Shown here: positions 1 through 10,710 of the stretch, piece by piece
Layout: each line of letters begins with the position of its first letter
Numbering within the stretch: position 1 is the stretch's first letter
Source of the DNA: JAGWRA01 sp035534615
Lineage (GTDB): Bacteria; Acidobacteriota; Vicinamibacteria; Vicinamibacterales; CAVVIG01
Direction: 5' to 3'
Assembly: GCA_035534615.1 (NCBI GenBank)
Contig: DATLRO010000001.1
Span: 1 to 64,000, forward strand
Length of the DNA: 64,000 bases
Notes under the pieces: model-generated
Told to the model about the DNA's origin: nothing
Database searches by the model: none
What the model saw: the letters and a program-made list of their open reading frames with translations, nothing else
Program-made: the position numbers and the translations under genes

Positions 1-210
1 ATCAGCCGGGTGATCGAGGAGCAGGGGGGCGTGGAAGGCGATCTCCGCAAGGAGATCTCCATGAACATCAAGCGCCTGATGGAGATCGGCTGCTATCGCG
101 GCCTGCGGCACCGGCGCAATCTGCCGGTGCGGGGCCAGCGGACGCGCACGAACGCGCGGACGCGGAAGGGCCCGCGGAAGGGCGCGATCGCCAAAAAGAA
201 GACCGTGTAG
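1..210 (+). CDS. rpsM: 30S ribosomal protein S13 (C-terminal part)
   Basis: The last 69 residues of S13 are present; the 5' end lies outside the window. The hallmark C-terminal stretch is visible as RGLRHRRNLPVRGQRT followed by TNARTRKGP and a lysine-rich tail. In the family this tail contacts the head of the 30S subunit and the P-site tRNA. The gene leads directly into rpsK and rpsD in the usual alpha-operon order. The reading frame is open from base 1, so GTG at 10 is an internal codon and not the start. Confidence 0.97.
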   Translation: MSRVIEEQGGVEGDLRKEISMNIKRLMEIGCYRGLRHRRNLPVRGQRTRTNARTRKGPRKGAIAKKKTV

Positions 211-255
211 GTCCGCGGGCGGAGCCCGGACACGGACTGACGAGGATTCACGCGA

Positions 256-708
256 ATGGCTAAGACAGATCCGGCAGCGGCGTCACCGGCGGTTCCCGAG
301 AAGAAGGACGGCGGGAAGCGATCGGCCAAGAAGACGTTCAAGAAGCGCGGCGAGAAGCGGATCGTGCACCACGGCCTGGCGCACATCCAGGCGTCCTTCA
401 ACAACACGCTCATCACGATCACCGACACCGAGGGGAACGTGGTGGCGTGGTCGAGCGCGGGCGGCATCGGCTTCAAGGGCTCGCGCAAGGGGACGCCGTT
501 CGCCGCGACCCAGGCGGCGCTGAATGCCGGGAACGCCGCGAAGGCGGTCGGGATGCGGTCGCTCGAGGTCCTCGTGAAGGGGCCGGGGTCCGGCCGCGAG
601 TCGGCCATCCGCGCGCTGCAGACGGTCGGGCTGGACGTCAAGTCGATCCGCGACGTGACGCCGATTCCCCACAACGGCTGCCGGCCGGCGAAACGGCGGC
701 GGGTCTAA
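256..708 (+). CDS. rpsK: 30S ribosomal protein S11 with N-terminal extension
   Basis: S11 sits on the 30S platform near the Shine-Dalgarno/anti-Shine-Dalgarno helix. The 150-residue product ends in the diagnostic HNGCRPAKRRRV and contains the core segments ASFNNTLITITD and KGPGSGRESAIRAL. Bacterial S11 is usually about 129 residues. Here an extra Ala/Pro/Lys-rich N-terminus of about 20 residues precedes the core. The ATG at 256 follows a weak GAGG and is the only good start for this frame. It lies 45 bases after rpsM and 27 bases before rpsD, so the genes are probably co-transcribed. Confidence 0.96.
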   Translation: MAKTDPAAASPAVPEKKDGGKRSAKKTFKKRGEKRIVHHGLAHIQASFNNTLITITDTEGNVVAWSSAGGIGFKGSRKGTPFAATQAALNAGNAAKAVGMRSLEVLVKGPGSGRESAIRALQTVGLDVKSIRDVTPIPHNGCRPAKRRRV

Positions 709-735
709 CGTCAAGACTGAGGGCAACGAACGACT

Positions 736-1365
736 ATGGCTCGATACATCGGTCCGGTCTGCCGTCTGTGCCGCCGGGAAGGCATGAAGCTGTTCCTCAA
801 GGGGGAACGGTGCTACACGGAGAAGTGCGCCATCGAGAAGCGCAACGTGCCGCCCGGTCAGCACACCCGGGCGCGCCGCGCGAAGCTGGCCGGGTACGGC
901 CTGCAGCTCCGCGAGAAGCAGAAGGTCAAGCGCATCTACGGCGTGCTGGAGGATCAGTTCCGGCGGTATTTCGAGGCGGCCGAGCGGCAGCGGGGCATCA
1001 CGGGTGAGACGCTGCTCCAGCTGCTCGAGCGCCGGTTCGACAACGTGATCTACCGGCTGGGGCTGGCCACGTCGCGGTCCCAGGCCCGTCAGCTCGTGCG
1101 CCACGGCCATTTCCTGGTGAACGGCCGCAAGGTCGACATTCCGTCGTACTCCCTGCGGGCGGGCGACGTCGTCACGACCCGGGGCACGAGCCTGAAGAAT
1201 CCGACCATCCTGCACGCGCTCGAGGAAGTCAAGGGCCGCGGGGTGCCGGAGTGGCTGCAGCTCGACGCCGAGCAGGCTTCGGGCCGTGTCGTGTCGCTGC
1301 CGACGCGCGAGCAGATCAATCTGCCCGTGCAGGAGCAGCTGATCGTCGAGCTGTACTCGAAGTAG
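736..1365 (+). CDS. rpsD: 30S ribosomal protein S4, zinc-binding form
   Basis: S4 is a primary 16S rRNA-binding assembly protein and, in many bacteria, the translational repressor of the alpha operon. The product has 209 residues, the normal length. The N-terminus starts MARYIGPVCRLCRREG and carries four cysteines (Cys9, Cys12, Cys26, Cys31) arranged as in zinc-binding (C+) S4 proteins. The S4 RNA-binding domain follows at about 95-160, including LGLATSRSQARQLVRHGH. It sits between rpsK and rpoA, as in many bacterial alpha operons. Confidence 0.97.
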   Translation: MARYIGPVCRLCRREGMKLFLKGERCYTEKCAIEKRNVPPGQHTRARRAKLAGYGLQLREKQKVKRIYGVLEDQFRRYFEAAERQRGITGETLLQLLERRFDNVIYRLGLATSRSQARQLVRHGHFLVNGRKVDIPSYSLRAGDVVTTRGTSLKNPTILHALEEVKGRGVPEWLQLDAEQASGRVVSLPTREQINLPVQEQLIVELYSK

Positions 1366-1457
1366 GCCCGCGCGCGCGCCGGGGCCGCCTGGCGGCCGCG
1401 GCGCTCTGTGATTGGCGTGGACCGGTGGCTGCCATTCGGGAAGAAAGGACAACTTCG

Positions 1458-2447
1458 ATGCTGTGGAAAGGTTTCCAGCGCCCCAAGCGGCTCGAGATCG
1501 AGCGTGACACGCTCACCGAGCGCTTCGGTCGGTTCTATGCGCAGCCGTTCGAGCGCGGGTTCGGCACGACCATCGGGAATGCGCTCAGGCGGGTGCTGCT
1601 GTCGTCGATCGAGGGGGCGGCGATCACCGCGGTGAAGATCGACGGCGTCCTGCACGAATTCTCGCCGATTCCGGGTGTGGTCGAGGACGCGACCGATATC
1701 ATCCTGAATCTGAAGCAGATTCCGCTGAAGACGCACGTCGATGCGGCCAAGCGGCTGACGCTGCGCATCGACAAGCCGGGCGAGGTGAAGGCCCGCGACA
1801 TCCAGACCGACGCCGACGTGGAGATCCTCGAGCCCGACGCGCACATCGCGACGGTGGCCGAGGGCGGCAGTCTCCACATGGAGATGCGCGTCAAGCGCGG
1901 CCGCGGCTACGTCTCGGCCGACAAGAACTTCGACGAGGACCTGGGGATCGGCTGGATCCCGATCGACTCGGTGCATTCGCCGATCAAGAAGGTGAACTAT
2001 CTCGTCGAGGCGGCCCGGCTGGGGCAGACCACCGATTACGACAAGCTGACCGTCGACGTGTGGAGCAACGGATCGATCGCCCCGCGCGACGCGCTGTCGC
2101 TCGCCGCCAAGCTGGTCCGCGACCACCTCAACATCTTCATCAACCTCGAGGAAGGCGCCGAGCCGCAGGCCGAGGCGCCGGCCGACCAGCCGCGCGCCGG
2201 CGTCGCCAACGAGAACCTCGACAAGAGCGTCGAGGAGCTGGAGCTGTCGGTCCGGTCCTATAACTGCCTCAAGAACGCCAACATCCGGACGATCCGCGAG
2301 CTGGTGATGAAGACCGAAGCCGAAATGCTCAAGACGAAGAACTTCGGTCGCAAGTCGCTGAACGAAATCAAGGAGATCCTCCACAGCATGGGCCTGAGCC
2401 TCGGCATGCGGCTCGACCAGCCGACGGCCGAGACCCATACGGAGTGA
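1458..2447 (+). CDS. rpoA: DNA-directed RNA polymerase subunit alpha
   Basis: This subunit nucleates core RNA polymerase assembly, and its C-terminal domain binds UP elements and activators. The 329-residue protein has the N-terminal dimerisation domain, with RRVLLSSIEGAAITAVKIDG at about 44-63. A linker lies at about 232-254 (QAEAPADQPRAG), and the helix-hairpin-helix C-terminal domain at about 255-322 contains LSVRSYNCLKNANI. The open frame runs upstream to 1251, but ATG 1458 is chosen because AAAGGA lies about 8 bases before it and MLWKGFQRPK is the typical N-terminus. It lies downstream of rpsD and upstream of rplQ. Confidence 0.98.
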   Translation: MLWKGFQRPKRLEIERDTLTERFGRFYAQPFERGFGTTIGNALRRVLLSSIEGAAITAVKIDGVLHEFSPIPGVVEDATDIILNLKQIPLKTHVDAAKRLTLRIDKPGEVKARDIQTDADVEILEPDAHIATVAEGGSLHMEMRVKRGRGYVSADKNFDEDLGIGWIPIDSVHSPIKKVNYLVEAARLGQTTDYDKLTVDVWSNGSIAPRDALSLAAKLVRDHLNIFINLEEGAEPQAEAPADQPRAGVANENLDKSVEELELSVRSYNCLKNANIRTIRELVMKTEAEMLKTKNFGRKSLNEIKEILHSMGLSLGMRLDQPTAETHTE

Positions 2448-2455
2448 ACGACGCC

Positions 2456-2566
2456 GGGGATTCGGGCCTGGGGACTCGGCGTCCGGGATCGGGACACCTC
2501 TTCCGACGGACCATCGCCAGTCGCCGCGTCCGGATTCCTCACCCCTAATCCCGATTTTCGAATCCC
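2456..2566. repeat. Degenerate inverted-repeat element between rpoA and rplQ
   Basis: The 143-base rpoA-rplQ gap contains GGGGATTCGGG at 2456-2466 and GGGGACTCGG at 2470-2479. The opposite-strand versions CTAATCCCG and CGAATCCCG lie at about 2545-2569. The two halves therefore form imperfect inverted arms built from a GGGATTCGG-like unit. This looks like a decayed intergenic repeat, not a gene. No open frame or tRNA fold is seen. Confidence 0.5.
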
Positions 2567-2590
2567 GACGAAGGATCGATAGAGAGAACC

Positions 2591-3238
2591 ATGCGCCACC
2601 GAGTCGCTCACCGGAAACTGGGACGTGTGACCGAGCACCGCATCTCGATGCTCCGGAACCTGGCCACCGCCCTGCTGCGGCACGAGCACATCCGCACCAC
2701 CGTCCCGCGCGCGAAGGAACTGCGGCCGTTCGTGGAGCGCCTCATCAGCGTCGCCAAGCGCGGCCTGGCCGGCGGCACCGCCAACGCGCAGCTCCTGCAC
2801 GCCCGGCGCCTCGTGCTCCAGGACATCGACGACCGGGCGGTCGTCGGCAAGCTGTTCGACACGATTGCGCCGCGGTTCGCCGCCCGGTCCGGCGGCTACA
2901 CCCGGATCCTGCGCGTCGGGTTCCGGCGCGGCGACGCCGCCGACATGGCACAGATCGAGCTCGTCGGCAGCGAGTTCAATCCGAAGGCGGCCGCGGAGGC
3001 GGACGCCAAGCGTGAGGCCGGCCGTTCGGCGGCGCAGCGCGGCGTGGGCGATCGGCTGCGCGCCGCCGCCTCCAGGATTCGCGGCAAGAAGGCCGAGGGC
3101 GACGAGGCCGAGAAGGCGCCGAAGAAGACCGCGAAGCGCGGCAAGGCCGCCCGGGCCCAAGGTGACGAGGGCGGGAAAGCGGCGAAGAAGCAGAGCGCGC
3201 CAGGCGCCCGCAAGAAGAAGACGTCGGACGAGGAGTAG
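2591..3238 (+). CDS. rplQ: 50S ribosomal protein L17 with long basic C-terminal tail
   Basis: L17 lies near the peptide exit tunnel. Residues 1-130 are a normal L17, opening MRHRVAHRKLGRVTEHR and containing GGYTRILRVGFRRGD. The product has 215 residues against roughly 120-130 in many bacteria. The extra 85 residues form an Ala/Lys/Arg/Glu-rich, probably disordered tail, with repeated KKTAKRGKAA-like motifs and ending KKKTSDEE. ATG 2591 follows AGAGAGAACC. It is the last gene of the operon and is followed by a strong terminator. Confidence 0.95.
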   Translation: MRHRVAHRKLGRVTEHRISMLRNLATALLRHEHIRTTVPRAKELRPFVERLISVAKRGLAGGTANAQLLHARRLVLQDIDDRAVVGKLFDTIAPRFAARSGGYTRILRVGFRRGDAADMAQIELVGSEFNPKAAAEADAKREAGRSAAQRGVGDRLRAAASRIRGKKAEGDEAEKAPKKTAKRGKAARAQGDEGGKAAKKQSAPGARKKKTSDEE

Positions 3239-3260
3239 CCTCCCCCACGGCACCACGCCC

Positions 3261-3304
3261 CGAACGGCCCGGCAGGTACCACACCTGCCGGGCCGTTCGC
3301 TTTT
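3261..3304 (+). terminator. Intrinsic terminator after rplQ
   Basis: A perfect 17-bp stem (3261-3277 with 3283-3299, starting CGAACGGCCC) closes a 5-base loop. A C and then TTTT follow at 3300-3304. It lies 22 bases after the rplQ stop and ends the ribosomal operon. Confidence 0.92.
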
Positions 3305-3372
3305 CCGGCCCCCCGCCCGCTTCCGCGTCGCCACCCCCGTTACCGCTCCCGGCAGCCCGGCCCGCGCCGGCC

Positions 3373-3401
3373 TTGACATGGCGCCCCGCCGGGCTTACAA
3401 G
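3373..3401 (+). promoter_or_regulatory. Sigma-70-type promoter for the Yip1-family gene
   Basis: TTGACA at 3373-3378, a 17-base spacer, then TACAAG at 3396-3401. It lies between the rplQ terminator and the gene starting at 3497, which implies a leader of roughly 90 bases. Confidence 0.65.
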
Positions 3402-3496
3402 GCTCGCAGGCGACGTCCTTTCTTCCTGCGTCAACGCGCGCGCCGGCAGGGCCCCGGCCCGCGCCGCCGGTGACGGGGCCCCGGAGGATCGCACGG

Positions 3497-4258
3497 ATGG
3501 AGACACCAGCGACATCGACGGCCGGCAGCGAGGCATCGGCGGCGGTCACCGGGACGCCCGGAGCGGGCGAGCAGTGCCGGCGGATCGTGGACGTGCTGGT
3601 GGCGCCGGTGCAGACGTTTCAGCAGATTGCCGCCCGGCCCACGTGGCTCGCGCCGCTCGTCCTCTGGCTGCTGGCGGCCGGCCTCCTGGCGGCGGCGGTG
3701 ACGCCGAAGCTCGATCTGGCGCGCGTCATGCGGGAACAGGCGGCCTCGCGCGGGATCGTGATGTCGGACGCCCAGATCCAGCAGGCGCTCGACCTGCAGC
3801 ACCGCTTCCGCTGGCTCGGGTACGCCGGCGTCATGGTGACACCGGTCGTCACGGCGGGGCTCGTCTCGCTGGTGTTCTTCGCCGCCTTCACGGTCGCCGG
3901 CGCGAAATCGCTGTCGTACCGACAGGCGTTCGGCGTCAGCACGCACGCCTTCCTTCCGCAGATTCTCGCGTCGTTCGGGGGGGCGGTCGTCGCCTGGCGC
4001 ATGGATACGATCGATCCCAGGAACGTCGGCGATCTCGTCTGCTCCAGCCCGGTCTGTCTCGCCGGCGGCGGCCTCACGCCCCTCATGCACGCGGCGCTCC
4101 AGTCGCTCGACATCTACGTGATCTGGACGTTGATCCTGCTGGTGATCGGCTACGCAGCCGCGGCGAAGGTCTCGCGGGGGCTGGCCGCCGGCATCGTCGG
4201 CAGCACCTGGATCGTGTACGTCGTCCTGAAGGTCGCCGTCTCGGGGCTGTTCGGGTGA
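3497..4258 (+). CDS. Yip1-domain integral membrane protein
   Basis: This protein of 253 residues resembles the Yip1 family, polytopic membrane proteins of unknown role in bacteria. A short polar N-terminus is followed by RRIVDVLVAPVQTFQQIA, the usual entry to a Yip1 domain. About five hydrophobic segments follow, including APLVLWLLAAGLLAAAV and VMVTPVVTAGLVSLVFFAAF. A GTG start at 3470 is possible, but ATG 3497 is preferred because GGAGG lies 9 bases before it. It is transcribed alone. A paralogue at 10711-11445 heads the efflux operon, which hints at a shared membrane function. Confidence 0.75.
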   Translation: METPATSTAGSEASAAVTGTPGAGEQCRRIVDVLVAPVQTFQQIAARPTWLAPLVLWLLAAGLLAAAVTPKLDLARVMREQAASRGIVMSDAQIQQALDLQHRFRWLGYAGVMVTPVVTAGLVSLVFFAAFTVAGAKSLSYRQAFGVSTHAFLPQILASFGGAVVAWRMDTIDPRNVGDLVCSSPVCLAGGGLTPLMHAALQSLDIYVIWTLILLVIGYAAAAKVSRGLAAGIVGSTWIVYVVLKVAVSGLFG

Positions 4259-4276
4259 GCGAGCGGGACGCCGGCG

Positions 4277-4303
4277 GGGGGCCGCGCCGGCAGCACGGCC
4301 CCC
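4277..4303. other. GC-rich hairpin between convergent genes
   Basis: GGGGGCCG at 4277-4284 pairs with CGGCCCCC at 4296-4303 around an 11-base loop. It lies between the convergent Yip1 gene and the EF-G-like gene. No T-run flanks it, so it is at best a weak bidirectional stop or a barrier. Confidence 0.3.
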
Positions 4304-4415
4304 TGGAACGGCCAGTCGGCGGTGTCCGGGCGTGTCCACGCCGGGAACGCGATGCGGGGAGACACCCGGCCGTCCAGGCGCCTTCCATCGCCGGTGCAAC
4401 GTGGAACCGGCCTGC

Positions 4416-6512
4416 TCAGCTCTCTTCGACCTCGACGCCCTCACGCTCGGCCCTGGCGGCCGCGATGATTTTCGTCTGCAGGTGCGACGGCACCTCGTCG
4501 TAGTGTGAGAACTCCATGTGGTAGGTGCCGCGGGCGCTGGTGGCCGACGTCAGGAACTGCTCGTAGGTGAGCATCTCCGACATCGGCACCTGGGCCTTGA
4601 TGATCGTCGTCGCGCCGCGGGTGTCCATGCCGCCGATCCGGCCGCGACGGCTGTTCAGGTCGCCCATCAGGTCGCCGGCGTAGTCGCTCGGCGCGTACAC
4701 CTCGACGTCCATCACCGGCTCGAGAATCGTCGGGTGGGCGCGCGACATGCCGTCCTTGAACGCCAGCGATCCGGCCATCTTGAACGACAGTTCGTTCGAG
4801 TCGACCGGATGGAACGACCCGTCGATCACGGTCACGCGGAAATCGACGACCGGGTAGCCGGCGAGGTAGCCGCGATTCCGCGCGTCCTGGACCCCCTTTT
4901 CGATCGCCGGCACGAACTGCCGGGGGATGGCGCCGCCGAAGATGTCGTCGACGAACTCGAATTCCGCTCCGCGCGGCAGCGGCTCCAGCTTGATCTTGCA
5001 GTCGCCGAACTGGCCGTGGCCGCCGGTCTGCTTCTTGTGGCGGCCGTGCGCCTCGGTGGCGGCCGTGATCGTCTCGCGGTACGGGATGTGCGGCGGCTTG
5101 AGGTTCACCTCGACGCCGAAGCGCCGCTTCAGCTTCGCCACCGTCACCTCGATGTGCAGCTGACCCTGCCCGGCGAGCAGCAGCTCCTTCGTCTGCGGGT
5201 CCCGGCTGTAGTGGATGGTCGGGTCCTCCTCCTCGAGCCGGTGAATCGACGTGCTGATCTTGTCCTCGTCCCCGCGGGTCTTCGGTTCGATGGCGTAGGC
5301 GAGCACCGGCTCCGGGAACTTGATGGGCGGAAACACGATCGGGTCGTTCCTGTCGCCCAGCGTGTCGCCGGTCAGGGTGTCCTTGAGCTTGGCCACGGCG
5401 GCGAGGTCGCCGGCGTGGACTTCCGGCACCTGCGTCTGGGTCTTGCCCTGCAGCAGCATCACGTGCGCCATCCGTTCGTCGGTGTCGCGGGTCCGGTTGT
5501 GCACGGTCGAATCGGTCTTCAGGACGCCGGACACCACGCGGAACATCGTGATCCGGCCGGCGAACGGGTCGGCAATCGTCTTCCACACGAAGATGGCGAG
5601 CGGCTCGCGGTCGGACGCCGTGCGGGTGCCTTCCGCGCCGGTGGCGTCCAGCGTCCGCATCGCCCGCTCGGCCGGCGAGGGCAGATATGCGATGGCCGCG
5701 TCGAGCAGCGGCTGGATGCCGACGTTCAGCGTCGCCGACGTGCAGACGACCGGGAAGAGGCGTCCGGCCAGCGTCGCGGCCCGCAGGCCGGCGACCAGCT
5801 GCTCCTGCGTCAGCGAGCCGGCCTCGAAGAACTTCTCCATCAGCGTCTCGTCGGCCTCGGCGACCATTTCGACGAGCGCCTCGCGCGCGGCGGCCGCGGC
5901 CTCGGCCAGGTCGGCGGGGATGTCGCCCTCGGTCATCGTGCCGCTGCCGTCGGTCCTGAACGTGCGGGCGCGCATGCCGATCAGATCGACGACGCCGCGG
6001 AAGTTCCGTTCTTCGCCGATGGGGAGCTGGACCGGGATGCAGGTGCGGCTGCAGGCCTCGCGCAGGGAGTCCATGGCGCGCGCCATGCTCGCCCGATCGC
6101 GATCGAGCCGGTTCAGGACGATCAGCCGGGGCAGCGCCAGCTCCTCGGCGACGGCCCAGACCTTCTCGGTCGAGACCATCACGCCGGCCACGGCGTCGAC
6201 GACGACCACCGCCGCGTCGGCGACCCGGAGCGCCGCGCGCGCGTCGCTCAGGAAGTTCGCGACCCCCGGCGTGTCGATGAGATTGATCTTGTGCCGGTTC
6301 CACTCGGCGTACGCGAGGCTGGAGGACAGCGTGTGCTTGCGGGCGATTTCCTCTTCGTCGAAGTCCGTCACCGTCGTTCCGTCGTCGACCTGACCGAACC
6401 GGGCGACCATCTGCGCGTCGACGAGGATCGCCGACGTGAGCTGGGTCTTGCCGGAGCCGGTGTGGCCGACCAGGGCAAGGTTCCGCAGACTCGACGTGTC
6501 GTAGGCTCTCAT
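4416..6512 (-). CDS. Elongation factor G-like GTPase (second type)
   Basis: This 698-residue translational GTPase has all five EF-G domains. G1 is GHTGSGKT (16-23), unlike the GHIDAGKTT form typical of the EF-G of str operons. G3 is DTPGVANF (80-87) and G4 is NRLD (134-137). Domain IV contains KKQTGGHGQFGDCKI, and the C-terminal half has EPVMDVEVYAPSDYAGDLMGDL in two parts. The G1 form matches the EF-G-II/EF-G-like subgroup, whose role in elongation or ribosome release varies between lineages. The open frame extends upstream to 7190, but ATG 6512 has GGAGGG about 8 bases before it and starts the homologous region. It is transcribed alone, away from rpsL/rpsG/tuf. Confidence 0.9.
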   Translation of the reverse strand: MRAYDTSSLRNLALVGHTGSGKTQLTSAILVDAQMVARFGQVDDGTTVTDFDEEEIARKHTLSSSLAYAEWNRHKINLIDTPGVANFLSDARAALRVADAAVVVVDAVAGVMVSTEKVWAVAEELALPRLIVLNRLDRDRASMARAMDSLREACSRTCIPVQLPIGEERNFRGVVDLIGMRARTFRTDGSGTMTEGDIPADLAEAAAAAREALVEMVAEADETLMEKFFEAGSLTQEQLVAGLRAATLAGRLFPVVCTSATLNVGIQPLLDAAIAYLPSPAERAMRTLDATGAEGTRTASDREPLAIFVWKTIADPFAGRITMFRVVSGVLKTDSTVHNRTRDTDERMAHVMLLQGKTQTQVPEVHAGDLAAVAKLKDTLTGDTLGDRNDPIVFPPIKFPEPVLAYAIEPKTRGDEDKISTSIHRLEEEDPTIHYSRDPQTKELLLAGQGQLHIEVTVAKLKRRFGVEVNLKPPHIPYRETITAATEAHGRHKKQTGGHGQFGDCKIKLEPLPRGAEFEFVDDIFGGAIPRQFVPAIEKGVQDARNRGYLAGYPVVDFRVTVIDGSFHPVDSNELSFKMAGSLAFKDGMSRAHPTILEPVMDVEVYAPSDYAGDLMGDLNSRRGRIGGMDTRGATTIIKAQVPMSEMLTYEQFLTSATSARGTYHMEFSHYDEVPSHLQTKIIAAARAEREGVEVEES

Positions 6513-6644
6513 CGGGGTACCCTCCTGTTCGCGGCGCGGAGGAACGGGGCCCGGCGCGCGCGAGCCGGGCCCGCGTGCGCGGCGAACAGCCGGGTTCAGG
6601 CCCGCCAGCCGCCGAGATGTCAGTCGAATGCCGTGACTTCCGGC

Positions 6645-6650
6645 ATCATA
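6645..6650 (-). promoter_or_regulatory. Possible -10 element for the EF-G-like gene
   Basis: TATGAT reads on the reverse strand at 6650-6645, in the 272-base gap upstream of the EF-G start. No good -35 is visible at 17 bases (GTGAGG). Nothing else is recognisable in this gap. Confidence 0.25.
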
Positions 6651-6784
6651 ACTCAATTCCCGCGGGGCCTCACGCGGCCGGCCGGCGCGCAGCGGCCGTC
6701 GTCCGCCAACGGTGTCCGGCGCGGTCTCGCGCCTGTCGAACGGGCGGACACCGGCGTCCCGCCGTGGCGCCGGGGCGCCATGAG

Positions 6785-8080
<1,296 letters not shown>

Positions 8081-8084
8081 CGTC

Positions 8085-9311
<1,227 letters not shown>

Positions 9312-9365
9312 CCGGATCCGTCAGCAGGTGTGAGCCGCGACGCGCGGGCCGGCCGCGCGCCGCGC

Positions 9366-10706
9366 TCAGCTCAGGCCCGGTGTCTGCTCGATCCGCACGG
9401 CGTCGCCGCTGGCGAGCCCGCGGACGGAACTGTACGGACCGGTGATGACGACGTCGCCCGGCTTCAGCCCCGAGAGCACCTCGAAGTACCGATCGCCGGC
9501 GATGCCGACCTTGATGGGCACGAACGTGGCCGTGCCGCGGCGCACGACGAACACGCCCTCCGTGTCGCGCCGCGTCTGGCCGGGCTTCGGCGGAGGCGGC
9601 AGCATCAGCCCGTCGGCCGCCGGACGGGCCTTCGGCTCCGGCACGACGCGCCCGCTCGCGTCGAACAGCAACTCGCGCGTCGTCACCGCCTGAATCGGCA
9701 CCGCCACGGCGTGCTGCCGCGTGGCCGTCGTGATGTCCGCCGTGCAGGTGAACCCCGGCCGCACGTCCGGGATCTTGTCGTCGAGCGTCACGACGACCTT
9801 GAAGTTCGTGGCCTGCTGGGACGTCGCGCTCTCCGTCTGCGACGTCGTGCCGCCCGGCTGGATCGGACTGTTGCCGATCTCGGTGACATGGCCGTGAAAC
9901 ACCCGGTCCGGAAATGCATCGACGCTGATGGTCGCCGGCTGCCCGATCGCCAGGCTCGGAATGTCGGTCTCGTCCACCTGGACTTCGGCCTGGATCTGCG
10001 ACATGTCCGCAATCGTCAGCAGCACCGTGCCGGCGTTGTTCATCGTCCCGACGATCACCGTCTCGCCCTGCTCGATGTTCCGCCGCGTCACGATGCCGTC
10101 GATCGGCGACGAAATGGTGACCTTGCTCAGGTCGTACTGCGCCGACGCGAGCGAGGCCTGCTCCTGCCGGATCCGCTGCCGCTGCGTCTCCACGTCCGCC
10201 TGCCGGGCGCGCAGCTCCGTCTCCTGAACCTCAACGTCGTTCTCCGCCTTGTCGAGCGCCTCCCGCGTCGTCAGATGCTCGGCCCAGAGCTCGCGCTGCC
10301 GCCGCAGCGACTCGCTGGCCAGCGCCAGGGTGGCCCGGGCCGTCTGCACCGCGACCTGCGCGGCCGCCACCGTCGACCGCTGCGCCTGCAGGCTGGCCTC
10401 GCCGCGGTTCACCGCCGTTTCGAGCGACCGCGGGTCGATCTGCAGCAGGAACTGGCCGGCCGTCACCCGCTCGCCCTCGTGGACCGCCAGCTTCGTCACC
10501 CGGCCGATCGTGTCGGCGCTGATGTTGACCGATCGCTTGGGCTGGATCGTGCCCGACGCCGAGACGACCGCCTTCAGATTGCGCGTCTGGATGATTTCGG
10601 CCGTCACGGCGACGGCCGGCTTCCGGTGCTTGTACCAGACCCCCGCCGCGACCGTGCCGGAGACGACCAGCAGGATGAGGACGCCGATCAGGTATCGCTT
10701 GCGCAC
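9366..10706 (-). CDS. Efflux periplasmic adaptor (MacA/HlyD-like)
   Basis: This 446-residue membrane-fusion protein is anchored by one N-terminal helix (about 6-24). A first barrel-sandwich half contains VSASGTIQPKRSVNISADTIG. A coiled-coil hairpin covers about 105-200 and is rich in Gln, Glu and Arg. The second half is ISSPIDGIVTRRNIEQGETV, followed by beta-barrel and membrane-proximal domains. Such adaptors bridge inner-membrane MacB-type permeases to a TolC-like outer-membrane channel. A short Pro-rich insert (PPPPKPGQTRRD) lies near residue 375. It is encoded between a Yip1 protein and two permeases; no TolC homologue is present here. Confidence 0.92.
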   Translation of the reverse strand: MRKRYLIGVLILLVVSGTVAAGVWYKHRKPAVAVTAEIIQTRNLKAVVSASGTIQPKRSVNISADTIGRVTKLAVHEGERVTAGQFLLQIDPRSLETAVNRGEASLQAQRSTVAAAQVAVQTARATLALASESLRRQRELWAEHLTTREALDKAENDVEVQETELRARQADVETQRQRIRQEQASLASAQYDLSKVTISSPIDGIVTRRNIEQGETVIVGTMNNAGTVLLTIADMSQIQAEVQVDETDIPSLAIGQPATISVDAFPDRVFHGHVTEIGNSPIQPGGTTSQTESATSQQATNFKVVVTLDDKIPDVRPGFTCTADITTATRQHAVAVPIQAVTTRELLFDASGRVVPEPKARPAADGLMLPPPPKPGQTRRDTEGVFVVRRGTATFVPIKVGIAGDRYFEVLSGLKPGDVVITGPYSSVRGLASGDAVRIEQTPGLS

Positions 10707-10710
10707 CGCC

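Noticed and set aside
2552..2575. TTCGAATCCC resembling a tRNA T-loop
   Set aside because: No matching acceptor, D or anticodon stem can be built around it. It is part of the inverted GGGATTCGG-type element.
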